This document shows, one piece after another, positions 25,857-35,913 of a stretch of 64,000 nt of DNA. This DNA comes from Undibacterium sp. Its GTDB lineage: Bacteria; Pseudomonadota; Gammaproteobacteria; Burkholderiales; Burkholderiaceae_D. A program made the position numbers and the translations under genes. Each line of letters begins with the position of its first letter. Position 1 is the first letter of the stretch. Under the pieces are notes generated by a model. That model worked only from the letters and a program-made list of their open reading frames with translations. It made no database searches and had not been told where the DNA came from. The DNA lies in the NCBI RefSeq assembly GCF_030651495.1, contig NZ_JAUSFI010000086.1:1-64000 (forward strand), given 5' to 3'.

Positions 25857-28532
25857 TTAAGATGCCAGCGCCTTGCTAACGACTTCCAGTACATCTTTAG
25901 ATAGCTTTTTGGTGCCTGCCACTTTTTGCAATGCCACTTGCATGTGCGTTTGCAGATTTTTTGGATATTTTTTCCATCGGTCCATACTGCGCGCCAATCT
26001 GGCAGCGACTTGCGGATTGATCTTATTGAGCGCAATCACCACCTCTGCCCACAAGGCATAACCACTGCCATCAGCCGCATGGAAACGGGATGGGTTGGCA
26101 TTGCAAAAACTAAATATCAAGCTGCGCGCACGGTTAGGATTGCTCAGGGTATACGCCGGATGCTGCATCAATTCGCGCACCTTACTGACATCGGCAGTGT
26201 GTGCGGTGGCTTGCAACATAAACCATTTATCGATGACCAGGGCTTCTTTTTTGAAGTCTTTATAAAATTTCTGCAGTGCCTGCGCCGCCGCTTTAGCGTT
26301 CTTGGCAGAACCTGAAAAATTGCTCAGTGCGGTCAGTGCCGCCATTCTGTCGGTCATATTTTCCGCTTCGTCAAACTGGGTTTTTGCCAGCGCAAAGGTG
26401 GCATCGTCTGGCCACTCCAGTAAATACGACAGGGCAAGGTTTTTCAAGGCACGCTTAGCAGAAGAAACTGCATCGGGGCTGTATTTGCCGGGAGTCAGAT
26501 TGGCTTCATAAGCATTGAGCAAATCGGCTTTCAGATGCTGGGTCAAGGTGGCGCGCACAAACTGGCGTGCGGTATGGATGCTTTGCGGGTCAACCACCTT
26601 AAACTGTTCTGCGATCATGGCCTCGGATGGCAGCGTCATGACAACTTCACGGAAAGAAGGATCGAGTGTTGTATCGTTAAGAGTAGCGCGCAAGGCATGG
26701 ATGAACATGGCGTCTAATTCCAGCACATCACCTTGTTGCACGGCGTTCGTGAGTTTAACCAAACGACGCATTGCCAGGCGCTGGCCTGCTTCCCAGCGAT
26801 TAAACGGGTCGCTGTCATTGGCCAGCAGATGGCCCAGCTCTTCATCGGTGTAATCGTAATCGAGCACGACCGGTGCAGAAAAATTACGCAAGATAGAAGG
26901 GGTAGGTTTGTGATCTACGCCGGAAAAACGGAAGCTTTGGCTGGCTTCAGTCAGTTCCAGTACCAGTGTCGTCGCCCCGGATGTTATCTGTCCGTCTAAT
27001 TGCAAGACGATATCTTTACCTTCTGCATCGAGCAAACCGAGCGCGACCGGAATATGAAACGGTAATTTTTTGTTTTGCCCAGGTGTCGTCGGACAAGACT
27101 GGCTCAGCGTGATTTGATACAGCTTGGCATCGGCATCGTAGCTGGTAACGGCTTTCACACATGGCGTACCGGCCTGGCTATACCAACGCTCAAACTGTGT
27201 CAGATCGCGGCCGCTGGAGTCTGCCATCGCTGCGCGGAAATCATCACAGGCAACGGCCTGACCGTCATGGCGCTGGAAGTAGAGATCCATCCCTTTGCGA
27301 AAGCCATCGTGGCCCAGCAAGGTGTAATACATGCGCACGACTTCCGAACCTTTTTCGTAAATCGTGACGGTGTAAAAATTATTAATTTCGACAAATGAAT
27401 CTGGTCGCACCGGATGCGCCATCGGGCCGGCATCTTCGGAGAACTGGACTTGACGCAACAGACGTACATCTTCGATCCGCTTCACGGCACGGCCGGTGGT
27501 CGTACCAACCAGATCGGCAGAGAATTCCTGATCGCGGAAGACGGTCAGCCCTTCTTTCAGCGATAGCTGGAACCAGTCGCGGCACGTCACGCGATTGCCG
27601 GTCCAGTTATGGAAATATTCGTGTCCCACCACAGATTCGATACCGGCATAATCAACATCAGTGGCCAGACTAGGATTGGCGAGAACAAATTTGGTATTGA
27701 AAATATTCAAGCCCTTGTTTTCCATGGCGCCCATATTGAAGTCGCTGGTGGCAACGATCATAAAGCGATCTAAATCGAACTCAAGGCCAAAGCGCTCTTC
27801 ATCCCAGCGTATGCTGTTCTTCAGCGAATCCATGGCGTGCTGGGTTTTATCCAGATTGCCGGCTTCTACCCACACCTGCAACAAGACCTTGCGACCGGAT
27901 TTGAGTTTGTATTTTTCTTCCTGGCAAACCAGCTTACCTGCCACCAGTGCGAACAGGTAAGAAGGTTTTTTGAACGGATCTTCCCATTTGGCATAATGAC
28001 GGCCATCACCTAAGTCACCCTCGGTAATCAGGTTGCCGTTGGACAGCAATACCGGATATTTTTTCTTGTCGCCGCGCAGCATGACGGTAAAAGTTGCCAT
28101 CACATCCGGGCGATCCGGGTAGTAGGTAATCTTGCGGAAGCCTTCGGCCTCACATTGCGTAAAGAAATTTCCATTTGAGACATACAACCCAGCCATGGTG
28201 GTGTTTTTGCTAGCTTGAATGACGGTTTCAATTTCCAGCGTAACGACATCGGGCGCATTAAGGATGGTTAATTTACCTTCAACAATGGTATAGGCGCTTT
28301 TCTTCAGATTGACGCCGTTCATGCGCAATTGCAGCAGCTTGATGGTCTCACCTAACAGCACCAGGTTTTTTTCGCCGCTATCGTGGTTACGACGCATAGT
28401 CAAACGTGTAGCAACGTGGGTAGAGACCGGATCAAGGTCAAAACCCATCTCGACGGTATCTACCCAAAAGCCTGGGGCGACATAATCTTTACGGAAGATA
28501 GTGACTGGTTTGCTTGCAATGTCTGTGCGCAT
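25857..28532 (-). CDS. pepN: Aminopeptidase N (M1 family)
   Basis: Cytosolic zinc exopeptidase that removes N-terminal residues during peptide recycling. 891 aa from ATG 28532 (MRTDIASKPVTIFRKDYVAPGF), matching the E. coli-type PepN start; the frame is open to 28592 with a hydrophobic extension unlike the family. The exopeptidase motif GAMENKGLNIFN and the zinc motif VVGHEYFHNWTGNRVTCRDWFQLSLKEGLT (HEXXH with the downstream Glu) are intact. The C-terminal helical domain is complete. Probably heads an operon with fbp. Confidence 0.96.
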   Translation of the reverse strand: MRTDIASKPVTIFRKDYVAPGFWVDTVEMGFDLDPVSTHVATRLTMRRNHDSGEKNLVLLGETIKLLQLRMNGVNLKKSAYTIVEGKLTILNAPDVVTLEIETVIQASKNTTMAGLYVSNGNFFTQCEAEGFRKITYYPDRPDVMATFTVMLRGDKKKYPVLLSNGNLITEGDLGDGRHYAKWEDPFKKPSYLFALVAGKLVCQEEKYKLKSGRKVLLQVWVEAGNLDKTQHAMDSLKNSIRWDEERFGLEFDLDRFMIVATSDFNMGAMENKGLNIFNTKFVLANPSLATDVDYAGIESVVGHEYFHNWTGNRVTCRDWFQLSLKEGLTVFRDQEFSADLVGTTTGRAVKRIEDVRLLRQVQFSEDAGPMAHPVRPDSFVEINNFYTVTIYEKGSEVVRMYYTLLGHDGFRKGMDLYFQRHDGQAVACDDFRAAMADSSGRDLTQFERWYSQAGTPCVKAVTSYDADAKLYQITLSQSCPTTPGQNKKLPFHIPVALGLLDAEGKDIVLQLDGQITSGATTLVLELTEASQSFRFSGVDHKPTPSILRNFSAPVVLDYDYTDEELGHLLANDSDPFNRWEAGQRLAMRRLVKLTNAVQQGDVLELDAMFIHALRATLNDTTLDPSFREVVMTLPSEAMIAEQFKVVDPQSIHTARQFVRATLTQHLKADLLNAYEANLTPGKYSPDAVSSAKRALKNLALSYLLEWPDDATFALAKTQFDEAENMTDRMAALTALSNFSGSAKNAKAAAQALQKFYKDFKKEALVIDKWFMLQATAHTADVSKVRELMQHPAYTLSNPNRARSLIFSFCNANPSRFHAADGSGYALWAEVVIALNKINPQVAARLARSMDRWKKYPKNLQTHMQVALQKVAGTKKLSKDVLEVVSKALAS

Positions 28533-28740
28533 GGGCTTGAAACTCTCGTAAATATCTGAAAAGAAAAGCAAAGTTTTGCCAATACTTTGCACAAGCGCCT
28601 ATTTTACCAAGGCAAGGCACATTCATCACGGCATTACCTGATAACCAAAGAAAATTTGGCATTTGTGTTATTTTTTCGACTGCTTTTTACCTGCCGGCCA
28701 ACTATGAGCAACTAAGTCAAATAAGCAGAACTAAGACCAG

Positions 28741-30900
28741 TTATTCCGTTGGATCTCGCAAGGCTTCGATCAAGGCGCGATCCACCACAGAATCCGAAAT
28801 GATCAGCGTCGCCAGTCCTGAGCGGAATTTATCCACCAATTCTTCCCCTGAAATAGAAAAAGCATCATGCCCCTGTCGGTTGGTAAAAATATAACGGGTC
28901 CGTTTAGGGCTGACCCATGCCAGCTTATAACGCGCAGTCGAATCGTTTTGCTGCACAAAACTCAACCAGACACCACGTTCCAGCATCTCAAGCTGTTGAG
29001 AACTGACGTCATTGGGTTGCTCAATTTGATCTTGCACATGTCTGTTTAAACGTCGCTCGCTGGCGCGTTGCGCGATATTCACCGCGATTTCCAGCTGTCT
29101 TCTGGGAGAGAATTCTAGCGGTGCGCGGGCAATTGCGGCATGCCGCTCCGCCAGTTTGGAAAAGAAAAAAACGCGATCCGGCTCATCCCATTTAATCGCA
29201 TTCAACCAGGCATTAAGCAAAGACAACATGGACGGAAGTTTACTGACCAATAATTTACGCTCTTCTGCGCTGTTTTTGGATTTAAGGCTCCAGATCAGGT
29301 CATCCATGGTCTTGAGTGCATTCTCAAGCGCATGTGGTTTTTGGTCTTTAACGCTATGGGCAATGGTCAGAATACGTATCCATTGCTCCAATAAAAAAGT
29401 TTCCAGAAAGCCAGCGACTTCACCCGTTTCTACTCGGATGGCGACATCATGCTCAGCAAATTCTCTTGCCAGACGCATTTTTTCTTGCTTCAGCGCTTTT
29501 GCCACTGGCAGGCTGATCGCCTCTTCGGTTTTTTCTTCCTCTTCTTTCAGGAAAGCTTCAAGGTCAGCCACCACGTCTGAAAACAAGTCGATCTGCTCAT
29601 CAAACTCTTGCTGCACACGCTCGACGATCCCTTCGATCATCTGATACAAGGGATCTTCGCTAACAGCATCATCAAGTAGCGCCCCGGATTTGGCCAGCGT
29701 ATCAATCAGGACGCGCGCCGGATGACTTTCTTTGAAAAAGAAATCTTTATCGAGCAATGCCACCTTCAGCGTCGGTATTTGCAATTGGCCAATCAGGTTT
29801 TTAATGTCTTCCGGAATAGTCGCATCATTAAAAACAAAATCAAAAATCCTGGCCAGCAGTTCTATCGTATTTTGATCGATATGGGTCAAATTCTCGGCAG
29901 GCGCTTGTTGCGAAATTTGCCGCAAAGGAGAAGTGCCCCGATCAACACCCGCTTCTGAAGGTCGATCCGCTTTTTGTATACTAGTCAGATAGTCGAAAAA
30001 AGGACGATCTATCATCACGCTACCAGTACGTCCTGCGCTGCCAGTTCCACTGAAGCCACTTCCTGATCCCGTCCACTCCAGACCACCGGCGGTTCTCTTG
30101 CCGATACCGGGTACCGGCTGCCCCGAAAAAATACTTCTGAGTTTATTGTGCAAATAGGGGTCACGCTCATCCAGTTCGTCTGACCGAGTCGGTTCACCGC
30201 CTTTGCTCTTGCCCCGGTACACATCACTGATATCTGGCAGTATCCCGCGCGCGATCAAGGCTTCATTGACCTCTTCCAAAATCGGTTTTAGCTGCAAAAA
30301 TATATCTGGCTGCAACAAGCGTAAAACCAGATGATGTGCCTCCGGAGTGGCATCAAATTCCATCCATGCCTGATATACGGCATTGACAAATATATCTGGC
30401 CGGAATGGATTTTGCGAAATGCTGATCGGGGTGCTTCTCAGCACGTTACCGATACGAATATTGAGTGCCACCAGAATTTCGGCATTATTGACTTCCAAGG
30501 CTTGACTCAGATTACGTATTAATACCTTGCTTTCCATTTCCTCAAAGGTGACGAGCGAAAAATCTTGCGGGCTCTCTTCTTTTTTGGTATTTTTTTTGGT
30601 ATTCGCGGTACTCACTTCTTTTATCAATGCAGCGTTGATTTTTCCAGCGACCAGCCGATAAAAAGCCGTGTTGTTTTTCTTCAATAGCTGATATGCGTGA
30701 AAGCTATTCGCCGCCTCTTCGGGCCGGATGGTCTGGTCAGAAAGTTTAAAGAGTGCTTCTGTCAGGCGTGCAGAAAACGCTTCCAGCTGGGAGGAAACTA
30801 AATGAGACGCAATCGGCACCAGACCTTGTAAAATCAACAAGCGACTGGAGCTGGAAAATTCGCTTTTTTTTACCGAATTATGTAATGGTTTCGTATCCAT
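28741..30900 (-). CDS. DUF1631 family protein
   Basis: Large 719-aa soluble protein found mainly in beta- and gammaproteobacteria. It is helical throughout, with an acidic Lys/Glu-rich stretch (DLEAFLKEEEEKTEEAISL, about residues 440-460). Recognisable family pieces are MESKVLIRNLSQALEVNNAEILVALNIRIG and the C-terminal AWVSPKRTRYIFTNRQGHDAFSISGEELVDKFRSG, which resembles the PilZ-like end seen in this family. It is sometimes mislabelled thymidine phosphorylase; nothing here supports that. Role unknown; a c-di-GMP link is only a guess from the PilZ-like tail. Confidence 0.8.
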   Translation of the reverse strand: MDTKPLHNSVKKSEFSSSSRLLILQGLVPIASHLVSSQLEAFSARLTEALFKLSDQTIRPEEAANSFHAYQLLKKNNTAFYRLVAGKINAALIKEVSTANTKKNTKKEESPQDFSLVTFEEMESKVLIRNLSQALEVNNAEILVALNIRIGNVLRSTPISISQNPFRPDIFVNAVYQAWMEFDATPEAHHLVLRLLQPDIFLQLKPILEEVNEALIARGILPDISDVYRGKSKGGEPTRSDELDERDPYLHNKLRSIFSGQPVPGIGKRTAGGLEWTGSGSGFSGTGSAGRTGSVMIDRPFFDYLTSIQKADRPSEAGVDRGTSPLRQISQQAPAENLTHIDQNTIELLARIFDFVFNDATIPEDIKNLIGQLQIPTLKVALLDKDFFFKESHPARVLIDTLAKSGALLDDAVSEDPLYQMIEGIVERVQQEFDEQIDLFSDVVADLEAFLKEEEEKTEEAISLPVAKALKQEKMRLAREFAEHDVAIRVETGEVAGFLETFLLEQWIRILTIAHSVKDQKPHALENALKTMDDLIWSLKSKNSAEERKLLVSKLPSMLSLLNAWLNAIKWDEPDRVFFFSKLAERHAAIARAPLEFSPRRQLEIAVNIAQRASERRLNRHVQDQIEQPNDVSSQQLEMLERGVWLSFVQQNDSTARYKLAWVSPKRTRYIFTNRQGHDAFSISGEELVDKFRSGLATLIISDSVVDRALIEALRDPTE

Positions 30901-30940
30901 TTATTTGCCTGGCGGATGATGATGAGGGGGAATGCTTTGA

Positions 30941-31096
30941 TCAGTTGGAATAATAAGCTTCAGTCGCAAACGTAATAAATACGATGAGAGCGACCGCAAA
31001 AAAGAGGACGATCAATAACCGGCCAAATTTAGGGCTATCATCCTTGCCCGTCGCCGATTTGGGTAATTGTTCGGGTGCTTGCTGTTTTTGGTTCAT
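30941..31096 (-). CDS. Small single-pass membrane protein (51 aa)
   Basis: ATG 31096 opens a 51-aa frame: a hydrophilic N-terminal half (MNQKQQAPEQLPKSATGK...) then one clear transmembrane helix (LLIVLFFAVALIVFITFA) and a short tail. The gene sits 40 bases before the DUF1631 start and 76 bases after the quinone oxidoreductase stop, all on the minus strand, so an operon is plausible. The ribosome site is weak. A longer frame opens at 31216 but it overlaps the oxidoreductase gene and adds no recognisable sequence. Function unknown. Confidence 0.5.
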   Translation of the reverse strand: MNQKQQAPEQLPKSATGKDDSPKFGRLLIVLFFAVALIVFITFATEAYYSN

Positions 31097-31172
31097 TTTA
31101 TGTCTGCTGACGTGGTATTTCGATTCGCCGATGTTAACCGACACTAGCTGGGCAGCGGCGAAAACTGTTGTC

Positions 31173-32147
31173 TTACGGAATGAGAATAGTCGAACCTGTT
31201 GTTTTTCGTGCCTCAAGATCGCGATGTGCCTGCGCCACCTCCCTTAAGGGGTAAGTTTGGCGAATGTCAACTTTGATCTTGCCGCTTTCTATCATGCCAA
31301 ATAGCTGGGCCGCCATTTGCTCCAGATCCGACCTTTTGGCGGTATAGTTCATCAGGCTTGGCCGTGTAATAAACAAAGAGCCACGGGAAGCCAACTCATG
31401 TAAACTAAATTCTGGCACCGGGCCAGAAGCATTGCCAAAACTCACCATCATTCCCAGAGGTGCCAGGCAATCGAGTGAGCCAATAAAAGTATCCTTGCCG
31501 ATAGAATCATAGACCACCGGAACGCCCTTACCTTCGGTAATCTCGCGGACACGCCTGGCAAAATTTTCGGTATTGTAGTTGATCACATGGGTGCAGCCGT
31601 GCGCTTTGGCCAATTCACCTTTTTCATCCGAGCCTACGGTGCCTATCATGGTCACGCCGATTGCCCGCGCCCATTGGCAAGCGATCAGACCAACCCCGCC
31701 CGCTGCTGCATGAAACAAAATTGTCTCCCCACCTTTCAGCGGGAAAGTCCGGTGAAACAGATATTGTACGGTCAAGCCCTGCAACATCATTGCCGCAGCC
31801 GTCTCAAAACTGATGCTATCGGGCAGTTTCACCAAATTATCAACCGGCATCACACGTGCTTCGGCGTAAGCACCGATAGGCCGGCCAGCGTAGGCAACCC
31901 GGTCGCCCGGCTTGACATGGCTAACGCCCGGCCCTACCGCCTCAACGATCCCAGCCCCCTCCATACCCAAGCCAGCAGGCAAGGGCTGAGGATACAAGCC
32001 GGTACGAAAATACACATCTATAAAATTCAAGCCACAAGCCTTATGCAGCACTAAGGCTTCACCCGCTCCCGGTGCCGGCAGATCGACATCAACATACTCC
32101 ATGACCTCTGGCCCGCCAACTTGCTGCATTCTGATAATTTTTGTCAT
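31173..32147 (-). CDS. NADPH:quinone oxidoreductase (zeta-crystallin type)
   Basis: 324-aa MDR-family enzyme without zinc-binding cysteines, predicted to reduce quinones with NADPH. Motifs: the N-terminal GroES-like fold (HKACGLNFIDVYFRTGLYP), the nucleotide-binding AAAGGVGLIACQWARAIG, then GTVGSDEKGELAKAHG for NADPH selection. The C-terminal QTYPLREVAQAHRDLEARKTTGSTILIP is typical of Qor. It lies 13 bases downstream of the EamA transporter gene and is probably cotranscribed with it. Confidence 0.92.
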   Translation of the reverse strand: MTKIIRMQQVGGPEVMEYVDVDLPAPGAGEALVLHKACGLNFIDVYFRTGLYPQPLPAGLGMEGAGIVEAVGPGVSHVKPGDRVAYAGRPIGAYAEARVMPVDNLVKLPDSISFETAAAMMLQGLTVQYLFHRTFPLKGGETILFHAAAGGVGLIACQWARAIGVTMIGTVGSDEKGELAKAHGCTHVINYNTENFARRVREITEGKGVPVVYDSIGKDTFIGSLDCLAPLGMMVSFGNASGPVPEFSLHELASRGSLFITRPSLMNYTAKRSDLEQMAAQLFGMIESGKIKVDIRQTYPLREVAQAHRDLEARKTTGSTILIP

Positions 32148-32160
32148 GATATTCCTTGGA

Positions 32161-33093
32161 TTATTTTCTGCTTGTGTCTATTTTTTTACTCAATAAATAC
32201 ATACCGGTAATCACCAGCGCCGTACCTGCCAATTGCCAACTAGTCACGGCTTCATTCAAAAATAATGCGCCTAAAAATAAGGTAGAGACTGGCCCTATCA
32301 TACCGGCCTGAGATGCGGTGGCGGCACCTATTCGCTGCACCGCGAACATGGTCAGAAACACCGGCAATACGGTACAAAAAATCGCATTCACCAGCGACAG
32401 CCAATACACGGCAGCGGGCTGTATCAGAAAGGACGCTGGGCGCAAGACAAAAAATTGTCCGATGCAAGCCGCACTAGAGACGCACATGGCATACGACACC
32501 AAACGTAGCGAACCAAGACGTAACACTAGTTGGCCAGATTGAATCAGATACATAGCATACGACATCGCCGCCCCCAGCACCAGCACCGAGCCAAGCATGA
32601 CTTTATCACCGCCGAATTTCAGGTCATGCACAAAAACCAGCACGATACCCAGATAAGAAACCCCCAGCGCAGCCCATTCAAGCATGCGCACGTTGCGCTT
32701 CAAAAAAATGGCAGAAATCAATAGCACGAAAGAAGGCGTCAAGAAAAGAATCAAGCGTTCAAGCCCGGCCGTAATGTATTGCAAGCCGAGAAAGTCGAGA
32801 AAACTGGACAAGTAATAACCGACCAGGCCCAAGCCGACCAGACGCCAGCGATCAGTGCCAGACAGGCGTGGGCCCTGACGTGCCTGCCAGAGCGCAATCA
32901 TGGCAAAAACTGGCAGAGAAAACAACATGCGGAAGGCAATCAGCGTCACCGCATCGACCTGATAGCGATAAATCAGCTTGGCCACAATCGCCTTGGTAGA
33001 AAACAAAATAGCACCAGAAATCGCTATCGCCAGACCGATCAGGTATTGCTGCCTGTCGTGTAGATGTTGGGGGGATGAGTTCATGGCCTTCAT
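32161..33093 (-). CDS. EamA/DMT superfamily transporter
   Basis: 310-aa inner-membrane protein with ten predicted helices in two repeats of five (first IGLAIAISGAILFSTKAIVAKLIY, last WQLAGTALVITGMYLLSKK). This is the usual EamA duplication, with inverted topology. Members export amino acids, nucleosides or other metabolites; the substrate cannot be inferred. A second start at 33084 is possible. It overlaps no neighbour and probably leads an operon with the quinone oxidoreductase gene. Confidence 0.88.
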   Translation of the reverse strand: MKAMNSSPQHLHDRQQYLIGLAIAISGAILFSTKAIVAKLIYRYQVDAVTLIAFRMLFSLPVFAMIALWQARQGPRLSGTDRWRLVGLGLVGYYLSSFLDFLGLQYITAGLERLILFLTPSFVLLISAIFLKRNVRMLEWAALGVSYLGIVLVFVHDLKFGGDKVMLGSVLVLGAAMSYAMYLIQSGQLVLRLGSLRLVSYAMCVSSAACIGQFFVLRPASFLIQPAAVYWLSLVNAIFCTVLPVFLTMFAVQRIGAATASQAGMIGPVSTLFLGALFLNEAVTSWQLAGTALVITGMYLLSKKIDTSRK

Positions 33094-33184
33094 TGTAAAG
33101 GCTAAAATCAGACTGCGTCCGGCGCATTATAGAGAAACGAACTGAAATTTAAGCTGTGCAGGTGCTGAATACAGGGATCAAAAA

Positions 33185-33295
33185 ATTCCAAAACAGGCAC
33201 TGGCCCAGCGCGCATATCCCATGCGGCCCGCAGGCCAGAGTGGCTGGAGACCCGCATGGGATATGCGCCTCCGGCCGCCCACTATTGGGATTTCA
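33185..33295. repeat. REP-like palindromic repeat, copy 5 (cleanest)
   Basis: GCGCATATCCCATGCGG (33210-33226) and CCGCATGGGATATGCGC (33252-33268) are perfect 17-base inverted repeats separated by 25 bases that include CCGCAGGCC. The flanks GGCACTGGCCCAGC and CTCCGGCCGCC extend the symmetry. It forms a strong stem-loop between two divergent-end minus-strand genes and lies outside coding sequence. Confidence 0.9.
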
Positions 33296-33320
33296 AACTA
33301 CCTGTATTGCCAGGTCAATC

Positions 33321-34973
33321 CTAGCGCTTTTTCAAGATTGAACCAAGTACGCCACGGATGATTTCTCGCCCGACTTGTGAGCCCATCGTACGTACCGCCG
33401 ATTTGACCATGGTTTCGGCCACGTTATCTTTACGACGGACACCGTTACCGGCACCAAATAAATTGCCAAACATCCCGTTCAATGCCTCGCCAATTCCCCC
33501 CTCCTGTTCTGGCGCTGGTGGCGCTGGTGGCGCTGGTGGCGCTTGTTGTGTTCTCGGAGCGGGTTGCGGTGGCAATGCCTGGCTTGGCGCTGCCTGACCA
33601 GAAGAATGCCCCCAGCCATTAATGTCATTGCTGCCATTATTGGCAGAGCTGGCCTGAACGTCGCTGTGCGAGGCGGCACTGGCGGCAACTCGCCCTTTCA
33701 GCTTTTCATAGGCGGAATCTCTATCCACCGCTTTTTCGTAAACCCCGGCCACGATTGAGTTGGCAATGATTTTTTGGCGCTCTTCCATGCTAATCGGCCC
33801 GATTTGCGACGCCGGCGGCAAGATAAAACCCCGTTGCACGATAGCCGGCCGGCCTTTCTCATCCAGAAAAGAAATCAAGGCTTCACCGACACCGAGTTCA
33901 CCGATGACTTGCGCCGTATCAATATCAGGATTGGGGCGGAATGTTTCGGCCGCTGCCTGCACGGCTTTTTGGTCACGCGGAGTATAGGCGCGTAGCGCAT
34001 GCTGCACGCGATTGCCTAACTGGCCCAGCACCGTATCGGGAATATCCAGCGGGTTTTGCGTCACAAAATACACGCCCACCCCTTTAGAACGGATCAGGCG
34101 CACCACTTGTTCGATTTTTTGCAGCAGGATCTTGGGCGCCTCATCAAATAACAGATGCGCTTCATCGAAGAAAAAAACCATTTTGGGCTGATCCAGATCA
34201 CCCACTTCAGGCAAATGTTCATACAGCTCAGACAGCATCCAGAGTAAAAAGGTGGAATACAGCCTGGGCGCCTGCAACAACTGATCGGCTGCCAGAATGT
34301 TGATCACACCTTTGCCGTTGGCGTCGGTTTGCAGCATATCATCCAGATTGAGCATCGGCTCGCCAAAAAACTGATCGCCGCCCTGCTCTGAAACTGCCAA
34401 TAAACCACGTTGTATCGCACCGATGCTGGCCGCTGAAATATTGCCGTATTCAGTTTGGTATTCGCTCGCATTCTCCCCGAGATGCTGCAGCATGGCGCGC
34501 AGATCTTTGGTATCAAGCAACAGCAAGCCATTGTCATCGGCGATTTTAAACGCCAGTTGCATCACACCGGCCTGCGTTTCATTCAGGTTGAGCATGCGGC
34601 TTAACAGTAAAGGGCCGAGATCCGAAATCGTGGCGCGCACCGGATGCCCTTGCTTGCCGAAGACATCCCAGAAAGTGACGGGGCAAGCCTGCCATAGCGG
34701 CTCTTCAATGGCCAACTGTTCACAACGTTGCTGCATTTTTGGCGAAAGCTGCCCCGCATGGGCCATCCCGGACAAATCCCCCTTGACGTCTGCCATAAAC
34801 ACGGGCACGCCGATACTGGAAAACGCCTGCGCCATTACTTGCAGGGTCACTGTCTTTCCCGTGCCAGTCGCGCCGGTAATACAGCCATGACGATTAGCCC
34901 AGTCGGACAATAAATTTAATTCAATAGTTTGATTTTTGGCAATCGTTTTTGCTATTAACAAGGGTTTCGACAT
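33321..34973 (-). CDS. HerA/YjgR-like ATPase (DUF853)
   Basis: 550-aa cytosolic P-loop ATPase of the HerA-FtsK class, related to E. coli YjgR. Walker A is [12 protein letters not shown] near residue 34, followed by [15 protein letters not shown]. Walker B is [17 protein letters not shown], and the sensor region is [35 protein letters not shown]. The C-terminal region has an Ala/Pro-rich linker with (PPA)n repeats encoded by a short GGCGCTGGT tandem tract near 33510-33545, then a conserved tail [16 protein letters not shown]. The role is uncertain; related proteins pump DNA with NurA, which is not adjacent here. Confidence 0.85.
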   Translation of the reverse strand: MSKPLLIAKTIAKNQTIELNLLSDWANRHGCITGATGTGKTVTLQVMAQAFSSIGVPVFMADVKGDLSGMAHAGQLSPKMQQRCEQLAIEEPLWQACPVTFWDVFGKQGHPVRATISDLGPLLLSRMLNLNETQAGVMQLAFKIADDNGLLLLDTKDLRAMLQHLGENASEYQTEYGNISAASIGAIQRGLLAVSEQGGDQFFGEPMLNLDDMLQTDANGKGVINILAADQLLQAPRLYSTFLLWMLSELYEHLPEVGDLDQPKMVFFFDEAHLLFDEAPKILLQKIEQVVRLIRSKGVGVYFVTQNPLDIPDTVLGQLGNRVQHALRAYTPRDQKAVQAAAETFRPNPDIDTAQVIGELGVGEALISFLDEKGRPAIVQRGFILPPASQIGPISMEERQKIIANSIVAGVYEKAVDRDSAYEKLKGRVAASAASHSDVQASSANNGSNDINGWGHSSGQAAPSQALPPQPAPRTQQAPPAPPAPPAPEQEGGIGEALNGMFGNLFGAGNGVRRKDNVAETMVKSAVRTMGSQVGREIIRGVLGSILKKR

Positions 34974-35114
34974 GGTTTTCTACATTCTTTTATGGAATTT
35001 GAATAAAATCAATATGTTAGAATAGCGCCCTTCATTATAAAACCAAAGCTAAGTAAAATTGCCAGCGTAAGTGGTAGGCTATGGTGAACTATTGCAAAAC
35101 CAGAGAGAGTGATC

Positions 35115-35840
35115 ATGGCAGGACACAGCAAATGGGCCAACATCAAGCATAAAAAAGCAGCGACCGATGCCAAACGTGGCAAGGTCTGGACGCGCTTGAT
35201 TAAAGAAATTACGGTTGCAGCACGCATGGGCGGCGACGACATCGCCACTAATCCGCGTTTGCGCCTTTCAGTAGATAAAGCCGCCGACGCCAACATGCCG
35301 AAAGAAAACGTCACGCGCGCAATACAGCGCGGTGCCGGCCTGCTGGAAGGTGCCAACTATGAAGAAGTCCGCTATGAAGGTTACGGCATAGGCGGCGCGG
35401 CAATCATCGTTGACTGCATGACCGACAATCGGGTCCGCACCGTCGCTGAGGTACGCAATGCTTTCAACAAGAACGGCGGCAATATGGGCAACGAAGGCTC
35501 CGTCGCCTACCTGTTCACGCATTGCGGTCAGCTATTTTTTGCTCCGGGCACCAATGAAGACGCGTTGATGGAAGCCGCCTTAGAAGCGGGTGCCGATGAT
35601 GTCACGACGGATGACGAGGGTGGCATTGAAGTGCTGACGCCACCGCACGATTTATCGGCAGTCAAGGATGCACTGGAAAAAGCCGGGTTCAAATCAGAAA
35701 TGGCAGAAGTCATTATGAAACCGCAAACTGAAACCGTGTTTGCTGGTGACGATGCAGTAAAAATGCAAAAATTGATCGATGCGCTGGAAAATCTGGACGA
35801 TGTTCAGGAAGTGTATACCAACGCAATACTCGAAGATTAA
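35115..35840 (+). CDS. yebC: YebC/PmpR family protein (TACO1-like)
   Basis: 241 aa from ATG 35115 ([23 protein letters not shown]), the canonical family start; a GTG six bases earlier is not used in relatives. The three-domain fold with [14 protein letters not shown]-like ([15 protein letters not shown]) and EDVTDDEG-like acidic segments is evident. Family members act as transcription regulators or as translation factors at proline stretches. It heads a plus-strand run with purD and hemF, separated by 73 and 14 bases respectively, so a common transcript is plausible. Confidence 0.95.
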   Translation: MAGHSKWANIKHKKAATDAKRGKVWTRLIKEITVAARMGGDDIATNPRLRLSVDKAADANMPKENVTRAIQRGAGLLEGANYEEVRYEGYGIGGAAIIVDCMTDNRVRTVAEVRNAFNKNGGNMGNEGSVAYLFTHCGQLFFAPGTNEDALMEAALEAGADDVTTDDEGGIEVLTPPHDLSAVKDALEKAGFKSEMAEVIMKPQTETVFAGDDAVKMQKLIDALENLDDVQEVYTNAILED

Positions 35841-35913
35841 GCTGCAGATTAAATCGAAGAATAAGTTGAAAAGTAATTCAGAACGAATCGTTTAGAAATA
35901 ACAAGAGCGCAAT

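Noticed and set aside
33505-33550. Short GGCGCTGGT tandem tract, looked at as a possible repeat array
   Set aside because: It is in frame within the HerA-like ATPase gene and encodes an Ala/Pro linker. No CRISPR-like repeat-spacer pattern exists anywhere in the window.
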